From: JBDTNL01 sp039933785
GTDB taxonomy: Bacteria > Acidobacteriota > Thermoanaerobaculia > Multivoradales > JAGPDF01
Length of the DNA: 54,594 nucleotides
Assembly: GCA_039933785.1 (NCBI GenBank)
Contig: JBDTNL010000023.1
Location: forward strand, 1-54,594
Reading direction: 5' to 3'
The notes under the pieces were generated by a model. It was not told the DNA's origin. It searched no databases and was given only the letters and a program-made list of their open reading frames with translations. Both the position numbers and the translations under genes were made by a program. Of this stretch, positions 9,823-17,393 are shown piece by piece (the first letter of the stretch is position 1; each line of letters starts with the position of its first letter).

Positions 9823-10217
9823 ACCTGGAAGACGCCGCGCCGAGCGAACTCCAATCCGGAGTCCTCTCTTCCCCGGCCGATGCTCTACTCGGCCAGGCGA
9901 TCGCGAGGACTCTCGAGGCGCCGCCGTCGGCGCGCGCCGAGCTCTTCGCCCGTCTCGCCCACGAGATCGAAACCTACATGGCGGCACATCCTGAGGAGCG
10001 GTCCTGGACGTGCACCGTCTATGCCGGCACCGACGGTTCGGCGGTATTTCGAGGTGGCGTCGGACACTCACTAGTGATCGACCCCGCCGGCACGCTGTGG
10101 CGCGCCCGCAGCTACGAAGACTTCGACACTACGTACGTCGAAACCGCGGCAACATTCGAGATCGCCACGCTCACGCCGCGCTATACTGAAATGCGCCAAT
10201 ACCGGAAGGATGAACCC
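9823..10217 (+). other. Gene-free stretch with a coding-like reading frame
   Basis: No annotated gene is evident here, but frame 3 is open throughout, in phase with the following haem-binding gene. It reads as plausible protein: LFARLAHEIETYMAAHPEER, then SWTCTVYAGTDGSAVFRGGV, RARSYEDFDTTYVETAATFE and ATLTPRYTEMRQY. The only ATG codons in frame are 9978 and 10191. It could be an unannotated protein starting at ATG 9978, an N-terminal part of the next gene, or a decayed gene. A hairpin with 6-bp arms (9875-9880 and 9889-9894) lies just after the protease. TATACT at 10182-10187 could be the -10 of the next gene. Confidence 0.4.
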
Positions 10218-10685
10218 ATGGCAAAGCTCGGACGCGTGGCGAAGCGGTCGATAGCCCCCCTGATCGGCGTGCTGGCGGCGATCCAATTCGTGCCGGTGGA
10301 CCGTTCCAATCCGACAGTTGAAACCGTGGTGCCCGCGACGCCCGAGGTTCGCGCCGTCCTGCGTCGCGCCTGCTACGACTGCCATTCGAACGAGAGCGTC
10401 TGGCCCGCCTACAGCCGCATCGCTCCGATTTCGTGGCTGGTGGCTCACGACGTGCACGAGGGCCGGGACAAGCTGAATTTCTCGACCTGGAATCGTCTGG
10501 ACGCGACCGCACAGGCCAAGGCGCTGCGCGAATCCTGGTCCGAGGTCGACGAAGGCGAGATGCCTCCGAAGCTCTATCTGCCGCTGCACAAGGAGGCCCG
10601 GCTCTCCGCCGCCGATCGCGCGCTGCTGCGGGAATGGACTGCTTCCGCGGTCAGCTCCAGCCCGAACGTACCCGCGACGAAGTGA
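10218..10685 (+). CDS. Haem-binding domain protein (CxxCH)
   Basis: A 155-residue protein with an N-terminal hydrophobic segment (SIAPLIGVLAAIQFVPV) that serves as signal or anchor, then CYDCHSNESVWPAYSRIAPISW with a covalent c-type haem motif at C52-C55-H56. WLVAHDVHEGRDKLNFS and EGEMPPKLYLPLHKEARLS follow. This is the small haem-binding domain (Haem_bd) of periplasmic proteins, probably involved in electron transfer or redox sensing. I start at ATG 10218 because GGAAGGA lies 7 bases upstream at 10204-10210 and the signal segment follows directly. The frame remains open further upstream. Confidence 0.82.
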   Translation: MAKLGRVAKRSIAPLIGVLAAIQFVPVDRSNPTVETVVPATPEVRAVLRRACYDCHSNESVWPAYSRIAPISWLVAHDVHEGRDKLNFSTWNRLDATAQAKALRESWSEVDEGEMPPKLYLPLHKEARLSAADRALLREWTASAVSSSPNVPATK

Positions 10686-10711
10686 CCATACGCTCGCATC
10701 CGGGCGCGACA

Positions 10712-10717
10712 TAGAAT
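10712..10717 (+). promoter_or_regulatory. -10-like TAGAAT before the ABC exporter genes
   Basis: TAGAAT lies 11 bases before the ATG at 10729, leaving a 5' leader of only about 5 bases if transcription starts at the usual distance. There is no Shine-Dalgarno sequence. No clear -35 is visible. Confidence 0.35.
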
Positions 10718-10728
10718 CCCGCTCCTCG

Positions 10729-11673
10729 ATGTCGGTTCCAGTCTCACTCGCCTCCGAAATCGCCGTCCGCTGCCGCGGCTTGCGCAAGCGCTACGCGGAT
10801 GTGGTGGCCGTCGACGGTCTCGACCTCGAAGTGCGGCGCGGCGAGTGTTTCGGATTGTTGGGGCCCAACGGCGCCGGCAAGACGACCACCATCGAGATCC
10901 TCGAAGGCTTGAACGAGCCCGACGAGGGCGAGGTCGAGATCCTCGGATTGACCTGGGCGCGCGGCGCCCGGGAGCTGCGTGAGCGGTTGGGGATCTCGCT
11001 CCAGGAGACCCAGCTCAGCGAGAAGCTCACGGTGATCGAAGTGCTGCGGCTGTTCCGCTCGTTCTACCGGCAGGGGCACGATCCCGAGGAAGTTCTCGGC
11101 CTGCTCTCCTTGCAAGAGAAGCGCGATGCCCGGGTGGGCAAGCTCTCGGGAGGTCAGAAGCAGCGCCTGGCCGTCGCTTGCGCGCTGGTCGGCGATCCGC
11201 GGATCCTCTTTCTCGACGAGCCCACCACCGGACTCGATCCGCAGAGCCGGCTCGAGCTCTGGCAGGTGGTGAACGACTTCCGCGCGCGTGGTGGCACGGT
11301 GCTCCTGACCACGCACTACATGGACGAAGCCGAACGCCTTTGTGACCGGGTGGCGATCGTCGACCATGGGAAGGTCATCGCGTTGGGCACGCCGCAGGAG
11401 TTGATCAGCGCGCTCCATGCCGCCAACGTCATCGAGTTCGCCTCGGAGCCCGAGCTGCCGGAGGACGGTCTTCGTCGGCTTCCCGGGGTGAGCGACGTTC
11501 ATCGCCGCGGGCCGAACAGTGCGCTGGCGGTCGACGCCCTGAACGAGAGCGTGCCGGCTTTGTTGGCGGCGCTCGAGGCCGCAGGGGCTCGGTTGTCGCA
11601 TCTCTCCACGCACCGGGCGACGCTCGAGGACCTGTTCGTCTCGCTCACCGGACGCGAGCTGCGGGAGACCTGA
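10729..11673 (+). CDS. ABC transporter ATP-binding protein (ABC-2 exporter type)
   Basis: A 314-residue ATPase with Walker A GPNGAGKTT at residues 45-53, the Q-loop within LGISLQETQLSEKL, signature LSGGQKQRL at 139-147, Walker B ILFLDEP with D163 and E164, and the H-switch in TVLLTTHYMDEAERL. The C-terminal extension (about 225-314) is of the DrrA/NatA kind. It energises the permease encoded next, with which it overlaps by one base (TGATG). The substrate is unknown: drug, lipid or antibiotic export is typical of the family. Confidence 0.92.
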   Translation: MSVPVSLASEIAVRCRGLRKRYADVVAVDGLDLEVRRGECFGLLGPNGAGKTTTIEILEGLNEPDEGEVEILGLTWARGARELRERLGISLQETQLSEKLTVIEVLRLFRSFYRQGHDPEEVLGLLSLQEKRDARVGKLSGGQKQRLAVACALVGDPRILFLDEPTTGLDPQSRLELWQVVNDFRARGGTVLLTTHYMDEAERLCDRVAIVDHGKVIALGTPQELISALHAANVIEFASEPELPEDGLRRLPGVSDVHRRGPNSALAVDALNESVPALLAALEAAGARLSHLSTHRATLEDLFVSLTGRELRET

Positions 11674-12710
11674 TGAGCCAGAAGTTCTCGCCCCTCCGCG
11701 AGCTCACGCTCTGCCGTCTGAAGGAGTTCCTGCGCGAGCCCGAGGCCGTGTTCTGGGTGTTCTTCTTTCCGGTCCTGCTGGCGCTGGCACTCGGACTTGC
11801 GTTCCGGCAGAAGGCTCCGGACCAGATCCCGGTGGCGGTGGTGGAGGGTGTCGATGCGGCCAAGACGGCCGCCAGCCTGGCGGCCTCGCCGGTCCTGCTG
11901 CCGCGAGTGTTGGCGGCCAAGGAGGCTGGCGAAGCGCTGCGCACGGGACGCGTGTCGCTGTTGGTCGATCTCGGTCCGCCGGCGCTATTTCGTTTCGATG
12001 AGACGCGGCCGGACTCGCGCATCGCGAGGCTCGAGGCGCGCGACGCGCTCGAACAGGCGGCGGGAAGAAAGGACGCGCTCTCGATCGCGAGCGAGCGCGT
12101 CACGGAACCCGGATCGCGCTACATCGACTTCCTGGTGCCCGGCCTGCTGGGCATGAACCTCATGGGCACCGGCATCTGGAGTCTGGCGTTCGCGATCGCC
12201 ATGGCGAGGAAGAACGGGATCCTCAAGCGGCTCAACGCGACGCCGATGCGGCGCAGCCACTTCCTCCTGGCGCAGATGCTCGCTCGCCTGGGCTTTCTGG
12301 TGCTCGAGGTGGTCATCCTGGTGGGGTTCGGGTGGTTGGCGTTCGGGGTCGCGGTGCGGGGATCGCTGCTGCTGTTTTCGGCCGTTTGCCTGCTGGGAGC
12401 GCTGGTCTTTTCGGGCCTTGGCCTGTTGGTTGCAGCACGGCCGCGGACCATGGAGGGAGCCAACGGTTTGGCGAACCTGGTGATGCTGCCGATGTGGCTT
12501 CTGTCTGGTGTGTTCTTCTCGGCCGAGCGGTTCCCAGCCAAGGTTCAGCCTTACATCGCGGCGTTGCCTCTGACCGCGCTCAATGACGCGCTGCGCGGAG
12601 TGATGACCCAGGCGCGTCCTCTCTCAGGGATCGTGCCGCAGCTCACGGTGCTGGTTGTGTGGGGCCTGGTGTCGTTCGTCGTGGCGCTGAAGATCTTCCG
12701 CTGGCGGTGA
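11673..12710 (+). CDS. ABC-2 type transporter permease
   Basis: The 345-residue protein has one N-terminal membrane segment (AVFWVFFFPVLLALALGLAF), a periplasmic domain of about 140 residues, and five C-terminal segments including VLEVVILVGFGWLAFGVAV and LANLVMLPMWLLSGVFFSAE, the usual ABC2_membrane layout. It forms a dimeric exporter with the ATPase encoded upstream; the start ATG overlaps the ATPase stop. The gene ends 40 bases from the convergent carboxypeptidase gene, with a palindromic terminator between. Confidence 0.9.
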   Translation: MSQKFSPLRELTLCRLKEFLREPEAVFWVFFFPVLLALALGLAFRQKAPDQIPVAVVEGVDAAKTAASLAASPVLLPRVLAAKEAGEALRTGRVSLLVDLGPPALFRFDETRPDSRIARLEARDALEQAAGRKDALSIASERVTEPGSRYIDFLVPGLLGMNLMGTGIWSLAFAIAMARKNGILKRLNATPMRRSHFLLAQMLARLGFLVLEVVILVGFGWLAFGVAVRGSLLLFSAVCLLGALVFSGLGLLVAARPRTMEGANGLANLVMLPMWLLSGVFFSAERFPAKVQPYIAALPLTALNDALRGVMTQARPLSGIVPQLTVLVVWGLVSFVVALKIFRWR

Positions 12711-12715
12711 CTAGA

Positions 12716-12739
12716 GGCTTCCGGCAGCTGCCGGAAGCC
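12716..12739. terminator. Perfect palindrome between convergent genes
   Basis: Two exact 12-base arms, GGCTTCCGGCAG (12716-12727) and CTGCCGGAAGCC (12728-12739), form a strong stem in either transcript. It fills the gap between the permease stop (12710) and the carboxypeptidase stop (12751) and probably ends both. No T-run follows on either strand, so it may act as an mRNA 3' stabiliser or a Rho-assisted site. Confidence 0.6.
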
Positions 12740-12750
12740 CGTGAGGCGCT

Positions 12751-14310
12751 TTATCTGGCGGTTGCCCGGTCGTAGAACTTCGCCAAGTCGGCCTTCATCT
12801 GCGTCCGCGCCGGTGGGTGCACGTAGATCATGTGCCCCGCCGGGTAGTAGCCCCAGGTGATGTTTTTTTCGAGGACCGGCTCGAGGCCCATGTGCGAAAC
12901 GGTGTATTCGGTCTCGAAGAACGGTGTCGCGAAGTCGAAGTACCCGTTGGCGGAGAACACCTGCAGGTGCGGATTGGCCGACATCGCGATGCGCAGATCT
13001 TCGGCCACGTCGGGCATGTCGAAGCGCCGGCCGCCGACTTCGTGACGGTCGTCCCAATCGTGTCCGACCTCCGCGTAGTTGGTGGGTTTATAGAGTTCCT
13101 CGGTGTTGTACTGCAGATCCCCGTGGACGTACGAGTTGAAGGCCGCGGTCACGGCGGCGGAGAAGGCGTCCGACGCGGCGTCCGACTCGGGCGCCTCGCC
13201 GGCGGCGTCGTGATCGATGCCTTGGAAGCGGCCGTCCAAGCGGCCGATGGTGCGCCGCTGGTCGCGCAGCAGCTCCTTCTGGAAGCGCGAAGGATCGATG
13301 CGCAAGTTGCCGTTGCGGATGGCCGCTTCGGGCATGGCGGTGTAGCGATGCAGCTTGGTGGCGATCGCGCGACTCTCGGCTTCGCCGAGATGGCTACCTT
13401 GCGCCAGGGCGTGCAGGTATTCACCGAGGGCGAAGGTGCGCACTTCCTGCAGGTAGGTCGCGAGATCCGCAGGCTTGGGATCGAGGCGATCGTGGTACCA
13501 CGCCGTCGCAACCATGGTGGGCAAATACAGCACGTAGGGCAAGTCGCTGCCGAAGGGCGGGGCGTTCAAGTCGTCGTAGGCGTTCAGGTACGAGGACACC
13601 ATGATGGTGCCATTGAACGCCATGCCTTTGTCCTGCAGGACGTTCAAGAGGCCCGCGGCGCGCGTCGTGCCGTAGGACTCGCCGAGCAGGAACTTGGGTG
13701 AGTTCCAGCGCCCGTTCGTACCTACCCAGCGCTCGATGAACTGCGCGAACGCTGCGATGTCGGCGTCGGTGCCGTAGAAGCCCTTGGCCTCGCCCTTGGT
13801 GGCGATCCGCGAGTAGCCCGTGCCCATGGCGTCGATGAACACCAGGTCGGTCTTGTCGAGCAGGCTGTCCGGATTCTCGCGCACCGCATAGGGCGGCGGC
13901 GGCGTGGGCGCCGCATCCGTGACGTCGACGCGCATCGGTCCGAACGAGGCCATGTGGAGCCACAAGCTGGCCGAGCCCGGACCGCCGTTGAACACGAACG
14001 TCACCGGCCGAGTGGTGAGGTCGGTCAGGCCCTCGGCGGTGTAAGCCACGGAGAACATGCGCCCGGTCACGTCGCCGGTGTCATTCTTGAGCTCGAGCGT
14101 CGAGGCGGTCGCAGTGTAGGCAATGACCTTGCCGCCGAGCGTGATCTTGTGGTGCGTAACCGCGGGCTTCGCGACCGGAGGTTCTGGCGGTTTGGCGTCC
14201 TTGTCGGCGACCTTGGCATCGGCCGGAGTGTCTGCCGCTGCTGCGGGGTGCAGCGAGCAAGCGCAGAGCAGAAGGATTCCAACGAGGACACGACGCGAGA
14301 GTTTGATCAT
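12751..14310 (-). CDS. Secreted S10-family serine carboxypeptidase-like peptidase
   Basis: The start is ATG at 14310 (MIKLSRRVLVGILLLCACSL), a signal peptide ending near AAAAD; the frame is open further upstream but without signal character. The 519-residue enzyme has VFNGGPGSASLWLHM (oxyanion region), nucleophile motif GESYGTTRA with Ser near residue 212, an Asp in FSANGYFDFATPFF, and His in YYPAGHMIYVHPP. These give the Ser-Asp-His triad of S10 alpha/beta hydrolases, so peptidase activity in the periplasm is likely. It is transcribed divergently from the ligase operon at 14423. Confidence 0.88.
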   Translation of the reverse strand: MIKLSRRVLVGILLLCACSLHPAAAADTPADAKVADKDAKPPEPPVAKPAVTHHKITLGGKVIAYTATASTLELKNDTGDVTGRMFSVAYTAEGLTDLTTRPVTFVFNGGPGSASLWLHMASFGPMRVDVTDAAPTPPPPYAVRENPDSLLDKTDLVFIDAMGTGYSRIATKGEAKGFYGTDADIAAFAQFIERWVGTNGRWNSPKFLLGESYGTTRAAGLLNVLQDKGMAFNGTIMVSSYLNAYDDLNAPPFGSDLPYVLYLPTMVATAWYHDRLDPKPADLATYLQEVRTFALGEYLHALAQGSHLGEAESRAIATKLHRYTAMPEAAIRNGNLRIDPSRFQKELLRDQRRTIGRLDGRFQGIDHDAAGEAPESDAASDAFSAAVTAAFNSYVHGDLQYNTEELYKPTNYAEVGHDWDDRHEVGGRRFDMPDVAEDLRIAMSANPHLQVFSANGYFDFATPFFETEYTVSHMGLEPVLEKNITWGYYPAGHMIYVHPPARTQMKADLAKFYDRATAR

Positions 14311-14422
14311 GGTGCGGATTCTACGGCCCGCGTGAGGAAGGGTTGCAGGGAGCGGGCCGAACGGGTCGAAACGCCGCATCCGCGTGGTGACCCGACTCAG
14401 CTGTTAGGCTCGATTGCACGCC

Positions 14423-15946
14423 ATGAATCTCAGTGATCTGTTCTCGATTCCGCTTGATCGCGACCCCGAGCGGGTGGCGATCGAGTTTCGAGACGCTAGC
14501 GGATCGGCAGCTCTTTCGTACGCCGAGCTTCATGGCAAGGCAGCCAGGTTTGCTGCCGTTCTCGCGCAACAGGGCGTATCCCGTGGCGACCGAGTCGCGT
14601 TCTTCCTCGGCAATCGGCCCGAATTCGCGGTGGCGTATCTGGCCGTCCTCCGCCTCGGAGCCGTCATGGTGCCAATCAACCTGGCGTACCGGCAGCGCGA
14701 GATCGCCCACATCCTCGGCGATGCCGAGCCGCGCGCCCTGATCACCGAGACCGCGCAAAGAGCCGTGCTCGAGGAATTGGACGCGAAGGAATATCCGGTG
14801 CTCGAGCGCGTGCTCTTCGTAGAGAGCCTCGCGGTCGAGATGACGGCAGAGGAGGCTCCGGCAGTGGCGGTCGACGGCGGCGAGCTGGCGCTCATCATGT
14901 ACACCTCGGGCACCACCGGGCGCAGCAAGGGCGCCATGCTCACGCACGACAACGTCCTCGCCACGGTCTCCGGGTTGCTGGCTGCCTGGGGGTGGAGCCG
15001 CGCAGATTCGATCCTGGTGACCCTGCCGTTGTTTCACACCCACGGGCTCGTGGTGGCCATGCACTGCGCGCTCGCCGCGGGAGCGACGATCCATTTGCGG
15101 CGACGCTTCGACGCCCGAGCGGTGGTGGAAGAGCTCGGCAGCGGATCGTGCTCGCTGTTCTTCGGCGTGCCGACTATGTACGTGCGCCTGGTCGACGAGC
15201 TGCGCGCCTGCGGAGCTGCCGAGAGCCTGCGTGCGCTGCGCCTCTTCTGCAGCGGCAGCGCGCCGCTGTCGCCCGAGACCTGGAGCGCCTTTCGCGACCT
15301 CACCGGTCATTCCATTCTCGAGCGCTACGGCATGACCGAGACCGGCATGCTGATCAGCAACGCCTATGCACGGTCTGGATCGACTGACGGGCGCGTGCCC
15401 GGCACGGTTGGAGTGCCGTTGCCGGGCGTTTCGGCGAGGATCGTCGATACCTCGGGGGACGACGTCACGCCCGGCGCGGAAGGCGAGCTTTGGGTCGCCG
15501 GTTCGAACGTGTTCGACGGCTACTGGCGTGCTCCGGAGAAGACCGCCGAGAGCTTCGCCATGGACTCCGCCGGCCGGCGCTGGTTTCGCACCGGTGATCT
15601 CGCGCGGCGGGATTTGGCGAGCGGGCACTACGTCCTGCTCGGCCGCCGTCACGAGCTGATCATCGCCGGCGGGTTCAACGTCTATCCGCGCGAGATCGAG
15701 GAGGTGCTGGAGACCTATCCCGGAATCCGCGAAGCGGCGGTGGTGGGGCGGCCGCATCCGGAGTGGGGTGAAGTTCCGTTCGCCTTCGTCGTTGCGGACG
15801 GCGAGCTACCCGAGGGAGAGGTCATTGCCTGGTGCAAGACCCAGCTCGCGTCGTTCAAGGCGCCCCACGGCGTGCGCGTGGTCGAGGCCCTGCCGCGCAA
15901 CGCCCTGGGCAAGGTGCAGAAGCACCTGCTGCCCAAGGATCTCTGA
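14423..15946 (+). CDS. AMP-forming acyl-CoA ligase, malonyl-CoA synthetase-like
   Basis: This protein of about 507 residues carries the adenylate-forming signatures IMYTSGTTGRSKGAMLTHDN (P-loop-like), LPLFHTHGLVVAMHCALAAG, ERYGMTETGM and WFRTGDLARRD, and the C-terminal lysine in PRNALGKVQKHLLP. Length, the LFHTHGL segment and RLFCSGSAPLSPETW fit the MatB/ACSF3 malonyl-CoA synthetase branch better than fatty-acyl ligases. The true acid is unproven. It is the first gene of the long catabolic operon. A TTG at 14414 is an alternative start. A TAGGCT box at 14405-14410 may be its -10, which would make the leader very short. Confidence 0.82.
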   Translation: MNLSDLFSIPLDRDPERVAIEFRDASGSAALSYAELHGKAARFAAVLAQQGVSRGDRVAFFLGNRPEFAVAYLAVLRLGAVMVPINLAYRQREIAHILGDAEPRALITETAQRAVLEELDAKEYPVLERVLFVESLAVEMTAEEAPAVAVDGGELALIMYTSGTTGRSKGAMLTHDNVLATVSGLLAAWGWSRADSILVTLPLFHTHGLVVAMHCALAAGATIHLRRRFDARAVVEELGSGSCSLFFGVPTMYVRLVDELRACGAAESLRALRLFCSGSAPLSPETWSAFRDLTGHSILERYGMTETGMLISNAYARSGSTDGRVPGTVGVPLPGVSARIVDTSGDDVTPGAEGELWVAGSNVFDGYWRAPEKTAESFAMDSAGRRWFRTGDLARRDLASGHYVLLGRRHELIIAGGFNVYPREIEEVLETYPGIREAAVVGRPHPEWGEVPFAFVVADGELPEGEVIAWCKTQLASFKAPHGVRVVEALPRNALGKVQKHLLPKDL

Positions 15947-15964
15947 AGACGAGCCCGACGAGGA

Positions 15965-15988
15965 TGTACAATTCGATTTCCTCGATCC
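15965..15988 (+). promoter_or_regulatory. Possible internal promoter between ligase and hydroxylase genes
   Basis: TGTACAATTCGA (15965-15976) and CCTCGATCC (15980-15988) repeat the pair found upstream of the protease at 7113. TACAAT would act as -10, 17 bases before the ATG of the FAD subunit. The ribosome site of that gene is weak. No -35 is obvious. Confidence 0.35.
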
Positions 15989-15989
15989 G

Positions 15990-16880
15990 ATGAAACCGGC
16001 TCCTTTCGAGTACCTGGCCCCGGACTCACTGCCCGCCGCGCTGGCTGCCCTGGCGGCCAGGGGTTGGGATGCGAAGCTCCTGGCGGGCGGCCAGAGTCTC
16101 ATCCCGGTAATGAACTTTCGCCTCGCCCAGCCGGCCGTCCTGATCGACCTAAATCGAGTGGCCGGATTGAGCGGTGTCGAACGCGTGGGCTCTGAGCTCC
16201 GCATTGGCGCCATGACGCGCCAGCGGACTCTGGAAGAAGACCCATTGATCGAGCGTCATGCGCCCCTTCTGCACGAAGCCGTGCCGTTCATCGCGCATCC
16301 GCAGATTCGCAATCGCGGCACGATCGGCGGCAGCTTGGCGCACGCCGATCCCGCGGCGGAGTTGCCCGCGCTGGCGGTCGCCCTCGACGCGAGACTCCGC
16401 CTGCAGAGCGTGCGCGGAGAGCGTTGGGTAGCGGCCGCGGACTTCTTCCTCGGACTCTTCAGCACCGTGCTCGAGCAGGACGAAATGCTTACCGAGATCG
16501 CGATTCCAACGGCTCAGGCAGGCAGCGGTTGGGCCTTCGTCGAGGTGGCGCGGCGCCACGGCGACTACGCGCAGCTCGGCGTCGCGGCTCGGATCACGCT
16601 CGACGACCAGGGACGCTGCTCGAGCGCCCGCATGGTCTTCTTGAGCGCCGGCGAGAAGCCGATCGACGCCAAAGCTGCCGCGGCGCTCGCTGGGGCGTCT
16701 CTTGGCGAGGAGGTCTTTGACGCCGTTGGCGCTGCTGCCCGGGACGAGATCAACCCCACCGGCGACATCCACGCCAGCGCCGCCTTCAAGAAGCATCTAG
16801 CGCAGGTGCTGACGCGCCGGGCGCTCCGCCTGGCAGCCGAGCGGGCGCGGAAGAACGTGGGAGGCACGAGCTCGCGATGA
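15990..16880 (+). CDS. Molybdenum hydroxylase FAD-binding subunit (CoxM/CutM family)
   Basis: The 296-residue protein has both FAD motifs of the family, LLAGGQSLIPVMNFRLAQP near residues 30-48 and RNRGTIGGSLAHADPAAELP near 107-126, and a C-terminal CO_deh_flav_C domain. It passes electrons from the 2Fe-2S subunit to its acceptor in a heterotrimeric xanthine-dehydrogenase-type enzyme. It overlaps the 2Fe-2S gene by 4 bases (ATGA). The Mo subunit is encoded about 5.7 kb downstream at 22543, with four unrelated genes between, an uncommon arrangement. Confidence 0.92.
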   Translation: MKPAPFEYLAPDSLPAALAALAARGWDAKLLAGGQSLIPVMNFRLAQPAVLIDLNRVAGLSGVERVGSELRIGAMTRQRTLEEDPLIERHAPLLHEAVPFIAHPQIRNRGTIGGSLAHADPAAELPALAVALDARLRLQSVRGERWVAAADFFLGLFSTVLEQDEMLTEIAIPTAQAGSGWAFVEVARRHGDYAQLGVAARITLDDQGRCSSARMVFLSAGEKPIDAKAAAALAGASLGEEVFDAVGAAARDEINPTGDIHASAAFKKHLAQVLTRRALRLAAERARKNVGGTSSR

Positions 16881-17392
16881 AGGATCTCCACCAGGTGCGA
16901 GTGCAAGTGAACGGCCAGGAGCACCTGCGCTCCGTCGAGGCTCGGATGCTGCTCTCGGACTTCCTGCGTCACGAGCTCGGCCTGACCGGCACGCACGTCG
17001 GCTGCGAGCACGGCGTCTGCGGCGCCTGCACCGTGCTGATCGAGGGCGAACCGATGCGCTCGTGCCTGATGTTCGCCGTTCAGGTCGACGGCGCGTCCGT
17101 TTCCACTGTCGAAGGGTTGGCGTCCGACCCCAAGGATCTCCATCCGCTGCAGCAGGCATTCTGGGAATCGCACGCTCTGCAGTGTGGGTTCTGCACGCCG
17201 GGTTTTCTCATGACCTTGGTGCCGTTTCTCGAGACCCACCCCGACCCGACGGAAGACGAGATTCGCCACGCGATCTCGGGCAATCTCTGCCGCTGCACCG
17301 GCTATCAGCACATCGTGGACGCCGTGCTGCTGGCCGCATCCAGGCGCGCTCGGTCGCCGGCTACTGACGCCGGGGCGGCGAAGGATCGCTAA
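16877..17392 (+). CDS. Molybdenum hydroxylase 2Fe-2S subunit (CoxS/CutS family)
   Basis: This 171-residue ferredoxin-like protein has the plant-type cluster CEHGVCGACTVLIEGEPMRSC, then the second cluster CGFC...CRCTGYQHIVDAVL. These are the two 2Fe-2S sites that relay electrons from the molybdopterin-cytosine centre to FAD. The start ATG overlaps the FAD-subunit stop. The short C-terminal tail (ASRRARSPATDAGAAKDR) is poorly conserved. The amidase gene starts immediately after the stop. Confidence 0.93.
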   Translation: MKDLHQVRVQVNGQEHLRSVEARMLLSDFLRHELGLTGTHVGCEHGVCGACTVLIEGEPMRSCLMFAVQVDGASVSTVEGLASDPKDLHPLQQAFWESHALQCGFCTPGFLMTLVPFLETHPDPTEDEIRHAISGNLCRCTGYQHIVDAVLLAASRRARSPATDAGAAKDR

Positions 17393-17393
17393 G

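Noticed and set aside
12817..13701. Open frame of 294 codons on the plus strand inside the S10 peptidase gene
   Set aside because: Repetitive Val/Gly/Arg composition and no homology pattern; opposite to a well-supported gene.
14321..15757. Open frame of 478 codons on the minus strand opposite the MatB-like ligase
   Set aside because: Shadow frame; the AMP-ligase motifs on the plus strand account for the sequence.
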